Shown one piece after another: positions 9,771 through 18,522 of a DNA stretch of 35,153 nucleotides. How positions within the stretch are numbered: the stretch's first letter is position 1; every line of letters starts with the position of its first letter. The translations under genes were made by a program, and so were the position numbers. The notes beneath the pieces are model-generated. The model ran no database searches, had not been told where the DNA came from, and worked only from the letters and a program-made list of their open reading frames with translations. Location of the stretch: contig WTHD01000395.1 of the NCBI GenBank assembly GCA_011523265.1, positions 1-35,153 of the forward strand. Reading direction: 5' to 3'. This DNA comes from Candidatus Binatota bacterium (GTDB lineage: Bacteria > Desulfobacterota > Binatia > Bin18).

Positions 9771-10097
9771 ATGATTCGCGCCACGATCTCAGAGGTCAAA
9801 AATGGCTTAAGCGCATATCTGCGTCGCGTCAAATCGGGAGAATCCGTCTTGGTGATGGAACGCCGAACGCCCGTTGCCCGCATTGTTCCAATCGGTCATG
9901 ACGCCGGGAGCGTACAGGAGATGGATGCGGTGGATAGAGACGCCAAGCTCACACGGTTAGTGCAGGCGGGTATTGTAACGCGCCGTGGTGCTGGCAGCCC
10001 ACGAGAGATCCTGCAACAGCCCATAGGCCAGGGCGGTGGACTACTGGAAGCCGTGCTTGAGGAGCGCTCGGAAGAACGCCACGAGGGAGGCCGGTGA
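9771..10097 (+). CDS. Phd/YefM-type antitoxin paired with VapC
   Basis: The 108-aa product starts MIRATISEVKNGLSAYLRRVKSGESVLVMERRTPVARIVP, split here as MIRATISEVKNGLSAYLRRV and KSGESVLVMERRTPVARIVP: the N-terminal DNA-binding fold of the prevent-host-death (Phd/YefM) family. The C-terminal half (ITRRGAGSPREIL-like, then an acidic tail) should wrap the toxin. ATG at 9771 follows a strong AGGAGGGG ribosome-binding site. The stop TGA overlaps the toxin GTG start (GTGA at 10094-10097), typical coupling in type II toxin-antitoxin pairs. It probably represses its own promoter via the palindrome at 9712-9751. The family call is firm; the exact VapB subtype is not. Confidence 0.9.
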   Translation: MIRATISEVKNGLSAYLRRVKSGESVLVMERRTPVARIVPIGHDAGSVQEMDAVDRDAKLTRLVQAGIVTRRGAGSPREILQQPIGQGGGLLEAVLEERSEERHEGGR

Positions 10098-10519
10098 ATT
10101 TTTGGGACACCTCCGCGCTTGTCGCCCTGAGTGTGGAGGAACCACGCCGGCAGACGGTGCTCCGTGTGCTCGAAGCGGACGAGCATATCGTCGTGTGGTG
10201 GGGCTCCACCATCGAGTATGTCGCGGCAATCTCGCGGCGGGAGCGTGACGGCAGCCTGACGACAGACGAGGTGGCGGCCCACCTCAGTCGCCTCAATGCT
10301 CTATCGCAGGTGTGGTACGAGGTGCAACCCAGCCGGCGGATCAAGACCGTGGCGCAACGGCTGTTGCGCGTGCATCCGCTCAGGGCTGCGGACAGTTTGC
10401 AACTCGCCTCCGCGCTTGTCGCTTCAGAGGACGATCCGACGAGTCTTGGGTTTGTCTGCTTTGACGCGCGGCTCAATCAGGCGGCATCGCGTGAGGGGTT
10501 TACCATTCTCACGCCGTAG
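10094..10519 (+). CDS. vapC: PIN-domain toxin, VapC family
   Basis: VapC toxins are Mg-dependent endoribonucleases that cleave tRNA or rRNA. The 141-aa product has the four acidic PIN positions: Asp5 in NFWDTSALVAL, Glu near 40 in STIEYVAA, Asp in LRAADSLQLASAL (about 97) and Asp in FVCFDARLNQAA (about 122). The catalytic set therefore looks intact and the gene full length. GTG start overlaps the antitoxin stop by 4 nt. It is the first of three toxin-antitoxin-type loci in the window. Confidence 0.92.
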   Translation: MNFWDTSALVALSVEEPRRQTVLRVLEADEHIVVWWGSTIEYVAAISRRERDGSLTTDEVAAHLSRLNALSQVWYEVQPSRRIKTVAQRLLRVHPLRAADSLQLASALVASEDDPTSLGFVCFDARLNQAASREGFTILTP

Positions 10520-10620
10520 TCTTTGGCAGGATGTGCGGTGTGGAGGCTCATTGCGGAACAGGTAACATGGTTGTGACGACCCCGAAGTCAGGCTGAGCCC
10601 CTGTTGCTCGCCATTCACAT

Positions 10621-10638
10621 ATGTCAATTCCTTGACAT
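10621..10638. repeat. 18-bp perfect inverted repeat
   Basis: ATGTCAATTCCTTGACAT: 7-bp arms around TTCC, in the 262-bp gap between vapC and the enoyl-CoA hydratase gene. It could be a regulator-binding site for the downstream gene, 144 bp away. No regulator gene is adjacent, so the role is open. Confidence 0.5.
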
Positions 10639-10656
10639 CGCCGTTCGCCAGATAAT

Positions 10657-10696
10657 CCCCTCTCGGGAGGGGTGCCGCGTAGCGGCGGGGTGGGTT
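10657..10696 (+). repeat. GC-rich double-hairpin repeat, family 2, copy 1
   Basis: CCCCTC-TCGG-GAGGGG forms a 6-bp stem with a TCGG loop. It is followed by GCCGC-GTA-GCGGC and the tail GGGGTGGGTT. Related copies lie at 22204-22242 (same strand), 22257-22280 (inverted) and 31387-31418. The rest of the 10520-10781 gap shows no gene. Confidence 0.7.
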
Positions 10697-10781
10697 CCGC
10701 CGGCTCTGCCCTGACTGTACAAATCCGCCCGGCTTTGAAAAACTGTAACCCATATCGGCACAACAAGAAGGAGGAAGCAGC

Positions 10782-11591
10782 ATGGCGTACCGGGAAAATT
10801 ATGAACATCTCATCATCGAGAAGAACGATGGGATCGCACTCCTGACGATTAATCGGCCCGAATCCCTCAACTCGACAAATTTCCGCCTGCACTACGAACT
10901 GAGCAAGGTCTGGCTCGATATCGCGGACGACCCCGCCGTGCGCGTGGCGGTGATTACGGGAGCCGGTCGGGCCTTCTCGGCCGGGGGCGATTTTGACGTG
11001 GTTGAGAAATCCATGGGTAATCTTGATGTGGTCTCCGAGACGATGAAAGAAGCGCGGGACATCGTCCACAATATGATCAACTGCGATAAACCCATTATCT
11101 CGGCGATCAACGGCGTGGCGGTCGGGGCTGGGCTGGCGGTCGCGCTGCTGGCCGACATCAGCATTGCCTCGGAGAAGGCGCGTTTGACCGACGGTCATAC
11201 CCGGCTGGGGGTGGCCGCCGGAGACCACGCCGCGGTCATCTGGCCCCTGCTGGTCGGCATGGCCAAGGCCAAATACTATTTGCTGACGTGCGATATGCTG
11301 GACGCCAAAGAAGCCGAGCGCATAGGCCTGGTCAGCATGGTCGTCCCGCCGGATGAGCTCATGCCCAAGGCGATGGAAGTGGCGAATAAACTGGCGACGG
11401 GCGCCCAGCAGGCCATTCGTTGGACCAAGCAGTCGCTCAACCAGTGGCTACGGGCGGCCGCGCATACCTCGTTCGATTATTCGCTCGCCCTGGAGATGCT
11501 GGGCTTCTTTGGCAAAGACGTGGGCGAGGGGCTCAGCTCCGTGATGGAACGCCGCGCCCCGGTTTTTCCCTCCGCGCACGAAAAAGAGTAA
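10782..11591 (+). CDS. Enoyl-CoA hydratase/isomerase family protein
   Basis: The 269-aa crotonase-fold protein has the oxyanion-hole segments GRAFSAGGDF (about 65-75) and NGVAVGAGLAVALLADISIA (about 108-127), plus the C-terminal helices. A strong AAGGAGG site precedes ATG 10782. By alignment to rat mitochondrial crotonase the two catalytic glutamates are replaced: Glu144 by Ala (GAGLAVALLAD) and Glu164 by His in TDGHTRLGVAAGDHA. It belongs to a subgroup carrying a D-x-H-type motif there, so simple hydratase activity should not be assumed; an isomerase, hydrolase or other acyl-CoA lyase is possible. bolA follows 50 nt later. The substrate cannot be told from the sequence. Confidence 0.88.
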   Translation: MAYRENYEHLIIEKNDGIALLTINRPESLNSTNFRLHYELSKVWLDIADDPAVRVAVITGAGRAFSAGGDFDVVEKSMGNLDVVSETMKEARDIVHNMINCDKPIISAINGVAVGAGLAVALLADISIASEKARLTDGHTRLGVAAGDHAAVIWPLLVGMAKAKYYLLTCDMLDAKEAERIGLVSMVVPPDELMPKAMEVANKLATGAQQAIRWTKQSLNQWLRAAAHTSFDYSLALEMLGFFGKDVGEGLSSVMERRAPVFPSAHEKE

Positions 11592-11633
11592 ACATGTCCG
11601 GCATCTGATATCTATTGGAGGACACATTTACTC
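11586..11633. repeat. 48-bp palindromic element, copy A
   Basis: GAGTAAACATGTCC at 11586-11599 and GGACACATTTACTC at 11620-11633 form inverted arms (12 of 14 matching; 15 of 17 when extended outward to 11583 and 11636). It starts at the stop codon of the preceding gene. Copies B (15572-15619) and C (21834-21877) share the same ends and length class. Copy A is in the opposite orientation to C. Confidence 0.75.
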
Positions 11634-11641
11634 TTTGACCA

Positions 11642-11911
11642 ATGACCACTCCGGAACACATCGAGTCTACGCTCCGGCAGGCCCTGTCCGCAACCGAGGT
11701 GCGGGTCATAGACGAGAGTGCCCTGCACGCCGGCCATGCCGGGGCCACGGGCGGCGGTGGGCATTACCGGGTCACGGTGGTGTCTCCGCTGTTTACCGGC
11801 AAGAACTCCGTTCAGCGCCACCGCCTGGTCTACGCCGCGTTGGCGGACGACATGCAGCAGACGATCCACGCGCTGGCGCTGACCACCCTCGCACCACACG
11901 AACACAAGTAG
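11642..11911 (+). CDS. bolA: BolA family protein
   Basis: BolA proteins partner monothiol glutaredoxins to bind or transfer [2Fe-2S] clusters and affect morphology and stress responses. The 89-aa product has the family core: HAGHAGATGGGGHYRVTVVS, FTGKNSVQRHRLVYAAL, and the C-terminal IHALALTTLAPHE. Full length. ATG at 11642 is 22 nt after a GGAGG that lies inside the palindromic element (11586-11633), so its ribosome-binding site is poor or displaced by the insertion. A 9-bp minisatellite starts 2 nt after its stop codon. Confidence 0.92.
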   Translation: MTTPEHIESTLRQALSATEVRVIDESALHAGHAGATGGGGHYRVTVVSPLFTGKNSVQRHRLVYAALADDMQQTIHALALTTLAPHEHK

Positions 11912-11913
11912 AA

Positions 11914-11985
11914 GTCTGTTGAGTCGATTGGGTCTGTTGAGTCTGTTGGGTCTGTTGAGTCTGTTGGGTCTGTTGAGTTTATGGG
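11914..11985 (+). repeat. 9-bp minisatellite array 1
   Basis: Eight exact-length 9-bp units (GTCTGTTGA / GTCTGTTGG alternating, two degenerate) begin 2 nt after the bolA stop. In reverse complement the unit is YCAACAGAC, the same family as the arrays at 32750-32812 and 34119-34190. Confidence 0.9.
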
Positions 11986-12037
11986 GTCTAAGCCGGAGCA
12001 AATCATGATGCTGTGTAGCGCGTCTCTCTCCCCCTTG

Positions 12038-12089
12038 AGGAGTGCGGGCTTCCAGCCCGCATGGCGGCCAGGATGGTCGCCCTCCCAGG
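12038..12089 (+). repeat. Double-hairpin repeat, copy 1 (forward)
   Basis: Core of two adjacent hairpins: GCGGGCT-TCC-AGCCCGC, then GCGGCCA-GGA-TGGTCGC, bounded by AGGAGT and CTCCCAGG. Similarity with copy 2 extends a further ~40 bp outward (to about 11998; about 37 of 42 bases match), making these two a longer unit of about 92 bp. It ends 19 bp from the stop of the epimerase gene. Confidence 0.92.
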
Positions 12090-12107
12090 AGGAACGCCGC
12101 CCAAGTC

Positions 12108-13115
12108 TCAGATCCGGTAATACTCGCGGTACCACTTCACGAAGCGGGGAATGCCTTCCTCAATGGTCGTGGTGGGACGGAAGCCCACATCGTGCACGAG
12201 ATCCTCAACATCGGCCCAGGTGGCCGGTATGTCGCCGGCCTGCAGCGGCAGCAGGCGTTTTTCAGCTTTTTTCCCCAGGGTGCGTTCCAGCACTTCGATA
12301 AAGCGGAGTAACTCCACCGGCTGGGGATGGCCGATATTATACACGCGGTAGGGTGCGGTACTCGTGCCGGGGTCCGGGTTCCTGCCTGACCACTGGGGGT
12401 TGGGTTGGGCGATGCGGTCATGCGCGCGCACCACCCCCCCGACAACATCGTTGATATAGGTAAAGGCGCGCTGCATCCTGCCGTAATTGAACACCTCAAT
12501 CGGCTCGCCGGACAGGATGGCCCTGGTGAAGATGAACAGGGCCATATCCGGCCGGCCCCACGGGCCATAGACGGTGAAAAAGCGCAGGCCCGTCGTCGGC
12601 AGGTGATAGGCATGGCTGTAGGTATGGGCCAGCAGTTCGTTGGCCTTTTTCGAGACCGCATACAGGGAGACCGGGTGGTCAACATTGTCATGCACCGAAA
12701 AGGGCAGCTTTGTATTGGCACCGTACACCGAGCTGCTCGAAGCGTACGTCAGATGCTGTACCTCGGTCTGCCGGCAGCCTTCGAGGATATGCATGAACCC
12801 CACGAGATTACTGTCGATATAGGCGTGCGGATTGGTCAGGGAGTGGCGCACCCCGGCCTGGGCCGCGAGATGGATCACTCGCTCCGGCGTATGACGGACG
12901 AATACGTCCTCCATGCCCTGTCGGTCAGCCAGGTCGAGCCGCGCGAATGCAAACCGCTCATAAGCGGTGAGCTGGGCGAGGCGGGCTTCTTTCAGACGGA
13001 CATCATAATAGGAGTTCAGGTTGTCGAGTCCGACGACGGTATCGCCGCGTTCGAGTAAATACCGGCTGACATGAAAGCCGATAAAGCCGCCGGCACCCGT
13101 CACCAGGACCGTCAT
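12108..13115 (-). CDS. UDP-glucuronate 4-epimerase-like SDR protein
   Basis: The 335-aa extended SDR protein starts MTVLVTGAGGFIGFHVSRYL (Rossmann GxxGxxG) and has the YASSSSVYGAN segment, the catalytic YAVSK, RFFTVYGPWGRPDMALF and a C-terminal RLLPLQAGDIPATWADVEDL. This combination is typical of UDP-glucuronate 4-epimerases, which make UDP-galacturonate for capsule, LPS or exopolysaccharide. The frame is open upstream to 13286; ATG 13115 is chosen because it begins the fold, has GAGAGG upstream, and overlaps the pgsA stop by 4 nt (ATGA). It is therefore translationally coupled to pgsA. No glycosyltransferase cluster is adjacent. Substrate specificity is inferred from family resemblance. Confidence 0.88.
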   Translation of the reverse strand: MTVLVTGAGGFIGFHVSRYLLERGDTVVGLDNLNSYYDVRLKEARLAQLTAYERFAFARLDLADRQGMEDVFVRHTPERVIHLAAQAGVRHSLTNPHAYIDSNLVGFMHILEGCRQTEVQHLTYASSSSVYGANTKLPFSVHDNVDHPVSLYAVSKKANELLAHTYSHAYHLPTTGLRFFTVYGPWGRPDMALFIFTRAILSGEPIEVFNYGRMQRAFTYINDVVGGVVRAHDRIAQPNPQWSGRNPDPGTSTAPYRVYNIGHPQPVELLRFIEVLERTLGKKAEKRLLPLQAGDIPATWADVEDLVHDVGFRPTTTIEEGIPRFVKWYREYYRI

Positions 13116-13759
13116 GCCGACCTCTCTGGTTGTTGCTGGGCAGGCGGGGTTGAAGCGGGTATGGAGGAGGGCTGGGCCGGGGTTGCCGTCCTGTCGTCCG
13201 CAGCCCGATGTTTGCCCAGCAGCAGGCGCGCCACCGTGACATGATAGTCGAGGCCGGACCACACGCCGACGACCAGGGCGATCCACAAAAAATACATCCC
13301 CAGGAGATGAAAATCGACGAAGCCGTATTGATAGTGAATAATCAGACCGTGCAGGGCAAACATCTGGAAGAGGGTCTTATATTTGCCAAGCTGGTCGGCG
13401 GAAACGACCAGTCCCTGTCCGGCGGCGACACTCCGCAGCCCGGTCACCGCGATTTCCCGCCCGAGGATCACCACCACCATCCAGGCCGGAGGGCCCGGTA
13501 CACGGTCGCTGGCCACCAGCATGACCAGGGCGGCCATGACCAGCAGTTTATCGGCCAGCGGATCGAGGAAGGTGCCGAGAATGGTTGTCTGCCCGTGCTT
13601 TCGAGCAAGATAGCCGTCGAAATAATCGGTCAGACAGGCAATAAAGAAAATACCCGCCGCCATCAGGCTTGAGACCGGGTCCGTATCCGTCAGGCAATAA
13701 ACAAGAAAGGGAACCAGCGCGATACGCAGGAAGCTCAAAAGATTAGGGAGATCTAACAT
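13112..13759 (-). CDS. pgsA: CDP-diacylglycerol-glycerol-3-phosphate 3-phosphatidyltransferase
   Basis: PgsA makes phosphatidylglycerol-phosphate, the committed step to phosphatidylglycerol and cardiolipin, in the inner membrane. The 215-aa protein carries the full CDP-alcohol phosphotransferase motif D-x2-DG-x2-AR-x8-G-x3-D-x3-D as DYFDGYLAR...GTFLDPLADK (residues about 44-70). The N-terminal NLLSFLRIALVPFL is typical of PgsA, and several hydrophobic helices follow. The last ~35 residues (Pro/Gln/Ala-rich, after LLLGKHRAADDR) are a non-conserved tail. Its stop overlaps the epimerase start by 4 nt. The 5' side of the gene faces the double-hairpin repeat copy 2. Confidence 0.94.
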   Translation of the reverse strand: MLDLPNLLSFLRIALVPFLVYCLTDTDPVSSLMAAGIFFIACLTDYFDGYLARKHGQTTILGTFLDPLADKLLVMAALVMLVASDRVPGPPAWMVVVILGREIAVTGLRSVAAGQGLVVSADQLGKYKTLFQMFALHGLIIHYQYGFVDFHLLGMYFLWIALVVGVWSGLDYHVTVARLLLGKHRAADDRTATPAQPSSIPASTPPAQQQPERSA

Positions 13760-14106
13760 GCCGAGTTCCGGGCGTTCACAGCCCCGGTGCGAGCAAGACT
13801 ACCGCCTAGGATAAAAGATTTCCTGGGGCAGGGTCAAACCCTGTCAAGCCGGGGTCGGGGCGCAGTCTGCATGGTCACTAGAGCGTTTCACGATACGTTG
13901 TAGTCATGCCAGTACGCGCTCGTCGGGAAGGACACTGCCTGCACCAAACGGCCTGGGAGGGCGGCCATCCTGGCCGCCATGCGGGCTGGAAGCCCGCACT
14001 CCTCAAGGAGAAGAGAGACGCGCTCCACCGCATCCTGATTTGCGCTAGCGGGGAAGGGCGACGCAAAGCTTTGGCCGATGCCGCCAATAACCCAGCCTGG
14101 ACGACC
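13760..14106. other. 347-bp gene-free interval between purF and pgsA
   Basis: Apart from repeat copy 2 with its extension (13952-14043) I see no gene, terminator or clear promoter. It separates the purine operon from pgsA on the same strand, so any pgsA promoter should be here. Confidence 0.6.
13952..14003 (-). repeat. Double-hairpin repeat, copy 2 (reverse)
   Basis: Reverse-complement copy: GCGGCCA-TCC-TGGCCGC then GCGGGCT-GGA-AGCCCGC. Similarity to copy 1 continues to about 14043. With copy 1 it forms an inverted pair around the pgsA-epimerase unit. Confidence 0.92.
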
Positions 14107-15549
14107 CTACGCCCGTTCGCCGAACAGCGAGAGCTGGCTGCCTTTGGGACGGCTCCCCAGAGCCAGCGGGTAGCGCCCGGTAAAACAGGCATCGCAGAAG
14201 CCGTTCCCGTTGACCTGGAGGCCGGCGTACATGCCTTCCTCGCTCAGATAGGCCAGACTATCGGCGGTGACGTAGCGGCTGATCTCTTCGACCGAATGGG
14301 AAGAGGCGATCAATTCCCGTCTGGTCGGCGTATCCACCCCGTAAAAGCAGGGGGCGATGGTCGGCGGGGCGCTGATACGCAAATGGACTTCCCGGGCACC
14401 GGTCGCGCGAAGCATCTTGACAATTTTCCGACAGGTCGTCCCGCGCACAATGGAGTCGTCCACCACGACGACCCGTTTGCCGCACAGAATGTCGGCCTGG
14501 GCGTTGAGTTTGACCTTGACCCCAAAATGGCGGATGGACGACTGGGGTTCAATGAAGGTCCGGCCCACATAGTGGTTACGGATCAGGCCCATTTCAAACG
14601 GCAGTCCGGATTCTTCGGCATAGCCCAAGGCCGCGGGCACCCCGGAGTCTGGAACGGGAATGACGACATCCGCCTCGACCGGAGCCTCGCGCGCCAACTG
14701 TCGGCCAAACGATTTCCGCGCCTGGTAGACATTCTGCCCGAACATGGTGCTGTCCGGCCGCGCAAAATAAACATGCTCGAAAATACAGCGGGCCGATGGC
14801 GCCCGCGGAAACGGGCTATAGCAGGTCATGCCGTGGGCATCAAACAGAATAACCTCACCGGCCTGGACTTCCCGCTCATACTGCGCCCCAATCAGGTCCA
14901 GCGCACAGGTCTCGGACGTGACCACATAGCCCGTCTGGCCCGCGTGTTTGACGCGCCCCAGCACCAGCGGCCGAAACCCGTAGGGGTCGCGCGCCGCAAC
15001 CATATGATCCTCGCTCAAGAAGACCAGGGAGTAGGCCCCCCGTACCTGGGACAAGGCATCGATAATGCGGTCAACCGGCTGCCCGGCCTGCGAGGCGGCA
15101 ATGAGATGCAGGATGACTTCGGTATCGACCGTAGACTGAAAAATCGAGCCGCCCGATTCGAGCCGGGCGCGCAGTTCTTCGGCATTGACCAGGTTGCCGT
15201 TATGCGCAATCGCCACCGAGCCCAGCGTATACTTGGCCAGCAGGGGCTGGGTGTTCTTGAGCATGGTTGAGCCGGCGGTGGAATAGCGGTTGTGGCCGAT
15301 GGCGCTGGCTCCTTCCAGGCGGCGAATCCGCTTTTCGTCAAAAATATCGGCCACCAGCCCCATGCCTTTATGCGTCAGCAGGGTCTGGCCGTTTGAAGAG
15401 GTAATGCCGGCAGACTCCTGTCCCCGATGTTGTAGGGAATACAAGGCCAGATAGGCCAGGTTGGCCGCTTCCGGATGACCATAGACGCCCACGACTCCGC
15501 ACTCTTCGTGGAAACGATCGAACACCGCACCGGCTGTGTCGTGTACCAC
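14107..15549 (-). CDS. purF: Amidophosphoribosyltransferase
   Basis: PurF makes 5-phosphoribosylamine from PRPP and glutamine, the first step of purine synthesis. The 480-aa protein has a 16-residue propeptide before the N-terminal-nucleophile Cys17 ([10 protein letters not shown]), the glutaminase segments [14 protein letters not shown] and [10 protein letters not shown], and the PRPP-binding motif [13 protein letters not shown]. Cysteines in [23 protein letters not shown] and [11 protein letters not shown] match the four [4Fe-4S] ligands of the B. subtilis-type enzyme, so this is the cluster-containing form. Start is GTG 15549, with GGGGAGGG just upstream. It is the last gene of the pur operon, separated from purL by the palindromic element copy B. 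Confidence 0.97.
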   Translation of the reverse strand: MVHDTAGAVFDRFHEECGVVGVYGHPEAANLAYLALYSLQHRGQESAGITSSNGQTLLTHKGMGLVADIFDEKRIRRLEGASAIGHNRYSTAGSTMLKNTQPLLAKYTLGSVAIAHNGNLVNAEELRARLESGGSIFQSTVDTEVILHLIAASQAGQPVDRIIDALSQVRGAYSLVFLSEDHMVAARDPYGFRPLVLGRVKHAGQTGYVVTSETCALDLIGAQYEREVQAGEVILFDAHGMTCYSPFPRAPSARCIFEHVYFARPDSTMFGQNVYQARKSFGRQLAREAPVEADVVIPVPDSGVPAALGYAEESGLPFEMGLIRNHYVGRTFIEPQSSIRHFGVKVKLNAQADILCGKRVVVVDDSIVRGTTCRKIVKMLRATGAREVHLRISAPPTIAPCFYGVDTPTRRELIASSHSVEEISRYVTADSLAYLSEEGMYAGLQVNGNGFCDACFTGRYPLALGSRPKGSQLSLFGERA

Positions 15550-15571
15550 GTTATCCCTCCCCGCTCAGAAT

Positions 15572-15619
15572 GAGTGAACGTGCCCCTCAACAGACCGATA
15601 GATGATGGCACGTTTACTC
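15572..15619. repeat. 48-bp palindromic element, copy B
   Basis: Arms AATGAGTGAACGTGCC (15569-15584) and GGCACGTTTACTCATT (15607-15622) match 15 of 16 as an inverted repeat. The element fills most of the purL-purF gap, and its right arm contains the purL stop codon and last codons. It has the same ends and length as copy A. Confidence 0.8.
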
Positions 15620-17833
15620 ATTTGTCAACTGTTGGGCCAGCGCCGTCTGCCACTGCTGGCGTAGGGCGGCGGTTGCAATTTTCATATAGCCGACGATTTC
15701 GAGGTCCGTCCCGCCAACTTCACCCAGGACGCTAAACGGTAACGCGCTCGTGTGGAGCAGCGCTTTGAGCCGCTCCCAGTCGGGCGGTCGGACCGAAACG
15801 ACCGCCCGTGATTGGCTCTCTCCAAAAAGTAAGGCATCCGGGCGCAGGTCGCCTGTCAGGGTCACACGCGCTCCAAGCGTCGGCTGGGGATGGCTGATAC
15901 ACGCTTCTGCCAGTGCCACGGCTAATCCGCCTTCCGCCACATCATGGGCCGAGGAAAAGAGCCCGGCCTGGGCGGCCTGGAGGCACACCTGCTGGAGGAG
16001 CTTTTCCCGTTCCAGGTCAAGCCGCGGGGGCCGGCCACACTCCTGGCCATGGATCGTGGCCAGATATTCGCTCGCGCCGAGTTCTTCGTGCGTTTCGCCC
16101 AACAGGACGATAAGATCGCCCGGGTGCTTAAACCACTGGGTGACATGTTGCGTGACCGTGTCCATAATCCCGACCATGGCCACGGTCGGAGTCGGAGGAA
16201 TGGCCTGCCCATCGGTTTCATTATAGAAGCTAACGTTGCCGCTGACTACCGCGACCTCCAGGGCTTCGCAGGCCGCCCGCATACCGTCAATGGCCTGCAC
16301 AAACTGCCACATCACCTCCGGCTTCTCCGGGTTGCCGAAATTGAGGCAGTCGGACAGGGCCACCGGCCTGGCCCCGCTGACGGCAAGGTTGCGGGCGCTC
16401 TCGGCGACCGCAATCGCCGCTCCCCGCTCAGGGTCGAGTGCGCAGTAGCGGCTATTACAATCGACACTGATGCCCAGCCCCTTGTCCGACGCCTTCAGCC
16501 GAATGACGGCCGCATCCGAGCCGGGCTGGACCACCGTATTCCCGCCAACCAGAAAATCGTACTGCCGGTAGACCCACTCCTTGCTGGCGAGATTCGGCGC
16601 GGTGAGCAGGGAGGTCAGAACGGCGGCATAGTCGGTGGGCAGCGGCAGGGCGCTGAGGTCGAGCTGTTGTTTCGACGTCAGGTCGGCCGGTCTGGACGCC
16701 GGGCGTTCGTAGGCCGGGGCCTGTGAGGTCAGGGCCGAGACCGGAATGCGGACGACCTCCTCTCCCCGCCACGTCGTGCGGAACAGGCCGTCAGCCGTGA
16801 CCTCCCCAATGACGACCGCCTGGAGGTCCCAGGTGGCAAACACGTCCTTGACGGCCTCTTCACAGCCCTCCTTGGCGACGATCAGCATCCGCTCCTGGGA
16901 CTCGGACAGCAGCAGTTCATAGGGGGTAATACCGGCTTCGCGGGTCGGGACGGTGTCCAGGTCCAGGACGATGCCGGCCTTGCCCCGGTCGGCCATTTCA
17001 ACCGATGAGCTGGTCAGGCCGGCGGCCCCCATGTCCTGAATCCCGATAATCAGGTCCTGCCGCATGAGGCTGAGGCAGGCTTCAATCAGGATATTCTCGG
17101 TGAACGGGTCGCCCACCTGGACGGCCGGGCGGAGCTCTTCGGACTTGTCATCGAATTCCCGCGAGGCCAGCAGGCTCGCGCCGTGAATGCCGTCCCGACC
17201 GGTACGGGAGCCCACATAGATCACCGGATTCCCCACACCCGCAGCAGTCGCCCGAAAAATCCGATCGGTCGGGGCAATGCCCAAGGTAAAGGCGTTGACC
17301 AGGATATTGCCGTTATAGCCGGGGTTGAAATACACCTCGCCGCCGACGGTCGGTACGCCCACACTATTCCCGTAGCCGCCGATACCCCCCACCACTCCCC
17401 TGAGCAGATGGGGGGTACGCGGATGCTCAATCGCCCCGAAGCGGAGCGAGTTCAGCGAGGCAACCGGACGGGCGCCCATGGTAAAGACATCGCGCAAGAT
17501 ACCGCCTACCCCAGTGGCGGCACCGTGATAGGGCTCAATAAAAGACGGATGGTTATGGCTTTCGATCTTAAAGACCGCGGCCAGCCCGTCACCGATATCG
17601 ACGATACCGGCATTCTCACCCGGCCCCTGCAGGATGGCCGGTCCGGTTGTGGGCAGCCGCCGCAAAAAGCGCCGCGAACTTTTATAGCTACAGTGCTCCG
17701 ACCACATCACGGAGAACACGCCCAACTCTTCGAACGTCGGGGTGCGCCCCAGGGTCCGGACGATGCGGTCGTACTCGTCGGTTGACAGGCCGTGGTCGTG
17801 AGCGAGTTGCAGATCAACCGGTATGGATGCCAT
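15614..17833 (-). CDS. purL: Phosphoribosylformylglycinamidine synthase, PurL subunit
   Basis: PurL is the synthetase subunit of FGAM synthase (FGAR + ATP + Gln-derived ammonia to FGAM). The 739-aa length is that of the small PurL form that works with PurS and PurQ. Visible motifs include [11 protein letters not shown] near residue 45, [23 protein letters not shown] near 90-115 (given here as two known pieces, ESHNHPS and GAATGVGG), [10 protein letters not shown] and [12 protein letters not shown]. It starts 2 nt after the purQ stop. Its last codons lie inside palindromic element B, which may have supplied the C-terminal end (QQLTNE). Confidence 0.96.
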   Translation of the reverse strand: MASIPVDLQLAHDHGLSTDEYDRIVRTLGRTPTFEELGVFSVMWSEHCSYKSSRRFLRRLPTTGPAILQGPGENAGIVDIGDGLAAVFKIESHNHPSFIEPYHGAATGVGGILRDVFTMGARPVASLNSLRFGAIEHPRTPHLLRGVVGGIGGYGNSVGVPTVGGEVYFNPGYNGNILVNAFTLGIAPTDRIFRATAAGVGNPVIYVGSRTGRDGIHGASLLASREFDDKSEELRPAVQVGDPFTENILIEACLSLMRQDLIIGIQDMGAAGLTSSSVEMADRGKAGIVLDLDTVPTREAGITPYELLLSESQERMLIVAKEGCEEAVKDVFATWDLQAVVIGEVTADGLFRTTWRGEEVVRIPVSALTSQAPAYERPASRPADLTSKQQLDLSALPLPTDYAAVLTSLLTAPNLASKEWVYRQYDFLVGGNTVVQPGSDAAVIRLKASDKGLGISVDCNSRYCALDPERGAAIAVAESARNLAVSGARPVALSDCLNFGNPEKPEVMWQFVQAIDGMRAACEALEVAVVSGNVSFYNETDGQAIPPTPTVAMVGIMDTVTQHVTQWFKHPGDLIVLLGETHEELGASEYLATIHGQECGRPPRLDLEREKLLQQVCLQAAQAGLFSSAHDVAEGGLAVALAEACISHPQPTLGARVTLTGDLRPDALLFGESQSRAVVSVRPPDWERLKALLHTSALPFSVLGEVGGTDLEIVGYMKIATAALRQQWQTALAQQLTNE

Positions 17834-17835
17834 GG

Positions 17836-18516
17836 CTACGCAAAGACGGAGCGAAAGAGTTTGCGCCCGTCCTCACCCCCCAGCAGGGCTTCGACCGCAT
17901 GTTCGGGGTGGGGCATGAGGCCGACCACGTTGCCGCCGGTGTTGGTCACCCCGGCGATATTCTGCACGGCTCCATTCGGGTTGGCCGACTCCAGGGCCTC
18001 GCCGGCCTGGTTGACATAGCGGAAGGCGATCTGCTCGTTATCCTGGAGGGCCTTGAGGGTCGCCTCGTCCGCCACATAGCAGCCCTCGCCGTGCTTGATC
18101 GGCAGGGACAGGCACTCGCCCGCCGAACACCGGGCCGTAAAACGGGTCCGGGTCGTCTCCACCCGGACGGAAACCCACTCGCAGATAAACGACAGCGAAC
18201 GGTTGCGGACCAGCGCCCCCGGCAGGAGCCCGCTCTCGCACAGAATCTGAAACCCGTTGCACATGCCCAGCACCGGCCCGCCGGCTCGGGCAAAGGCCAT
18301 CACGCTGGACATGACCGGCGAGAAGCGGGCGACCGCCCCGCAGCGGAGATAGTCTCCATAGGAAAACCCGCCCGGCAGCACAATCGCCTCGACACCGTGT
18401 AAATCCTGGTCCTTATGCCACAACGAGACCGCCTCCTGTCCGAGCACGCGCTCCAGACAGTAGACGGAGTCCCGGTCGTCGTTCGAGCCGGGGAAGGTGA
18501 CGACACCCCACTTCAC
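17836..18516 (-). CDS. purQ: Phosphoribosylformylglycinamidine synthase, PurQ glutaminase
   Basis: PurQ is the class I glutaminase that delivers ammonia to PurL. The 226-aa protein has the catalytic Cys in [12 protein letters not shown] (about residue 86), the start [15 protein letters not shown] and the catalytic His/Glu in [10 protein letters not shown] (about 204-206). Full length. It sits 6 nt after purS and 2 nt before purL. Confidence 0.97.
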   Translation of the reverse strand: MKWGVVTFPGSNDDRDSVYCLERVLGQEAVSLWHKDQDLHGVEAIVLPGGFSYGDYLRCGAVARFSPVMSSVMAFARAGGPVLGMCNGFQILCESGLLPGALVRNRSLSFICEWVSVRVETTRTRFTARCSAGECLSLPIKHGEGCYVADEATLKALQDNEQIAFRYVNQAGEALESANPNGAVQNIAGVTNTGGNVVGLMPHPEHAVEALLGGEDGRKLFRSVFA

Positions 18517-18522
18517 TCGTTG

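Noticed and set aside
11914-11985. CRISPR-like or direct-repeat array
   Set aside because: Units are 9 bp with no spacers; it is a minisatellite, and no cas genes are present.
13906-15270. Long plus-strand frame across repeat copy 2 and purF
   Set aside because: The N-terminal part translates the hairpin repeat (GWKPALL-type peptide) and the rest is antisense to purF.
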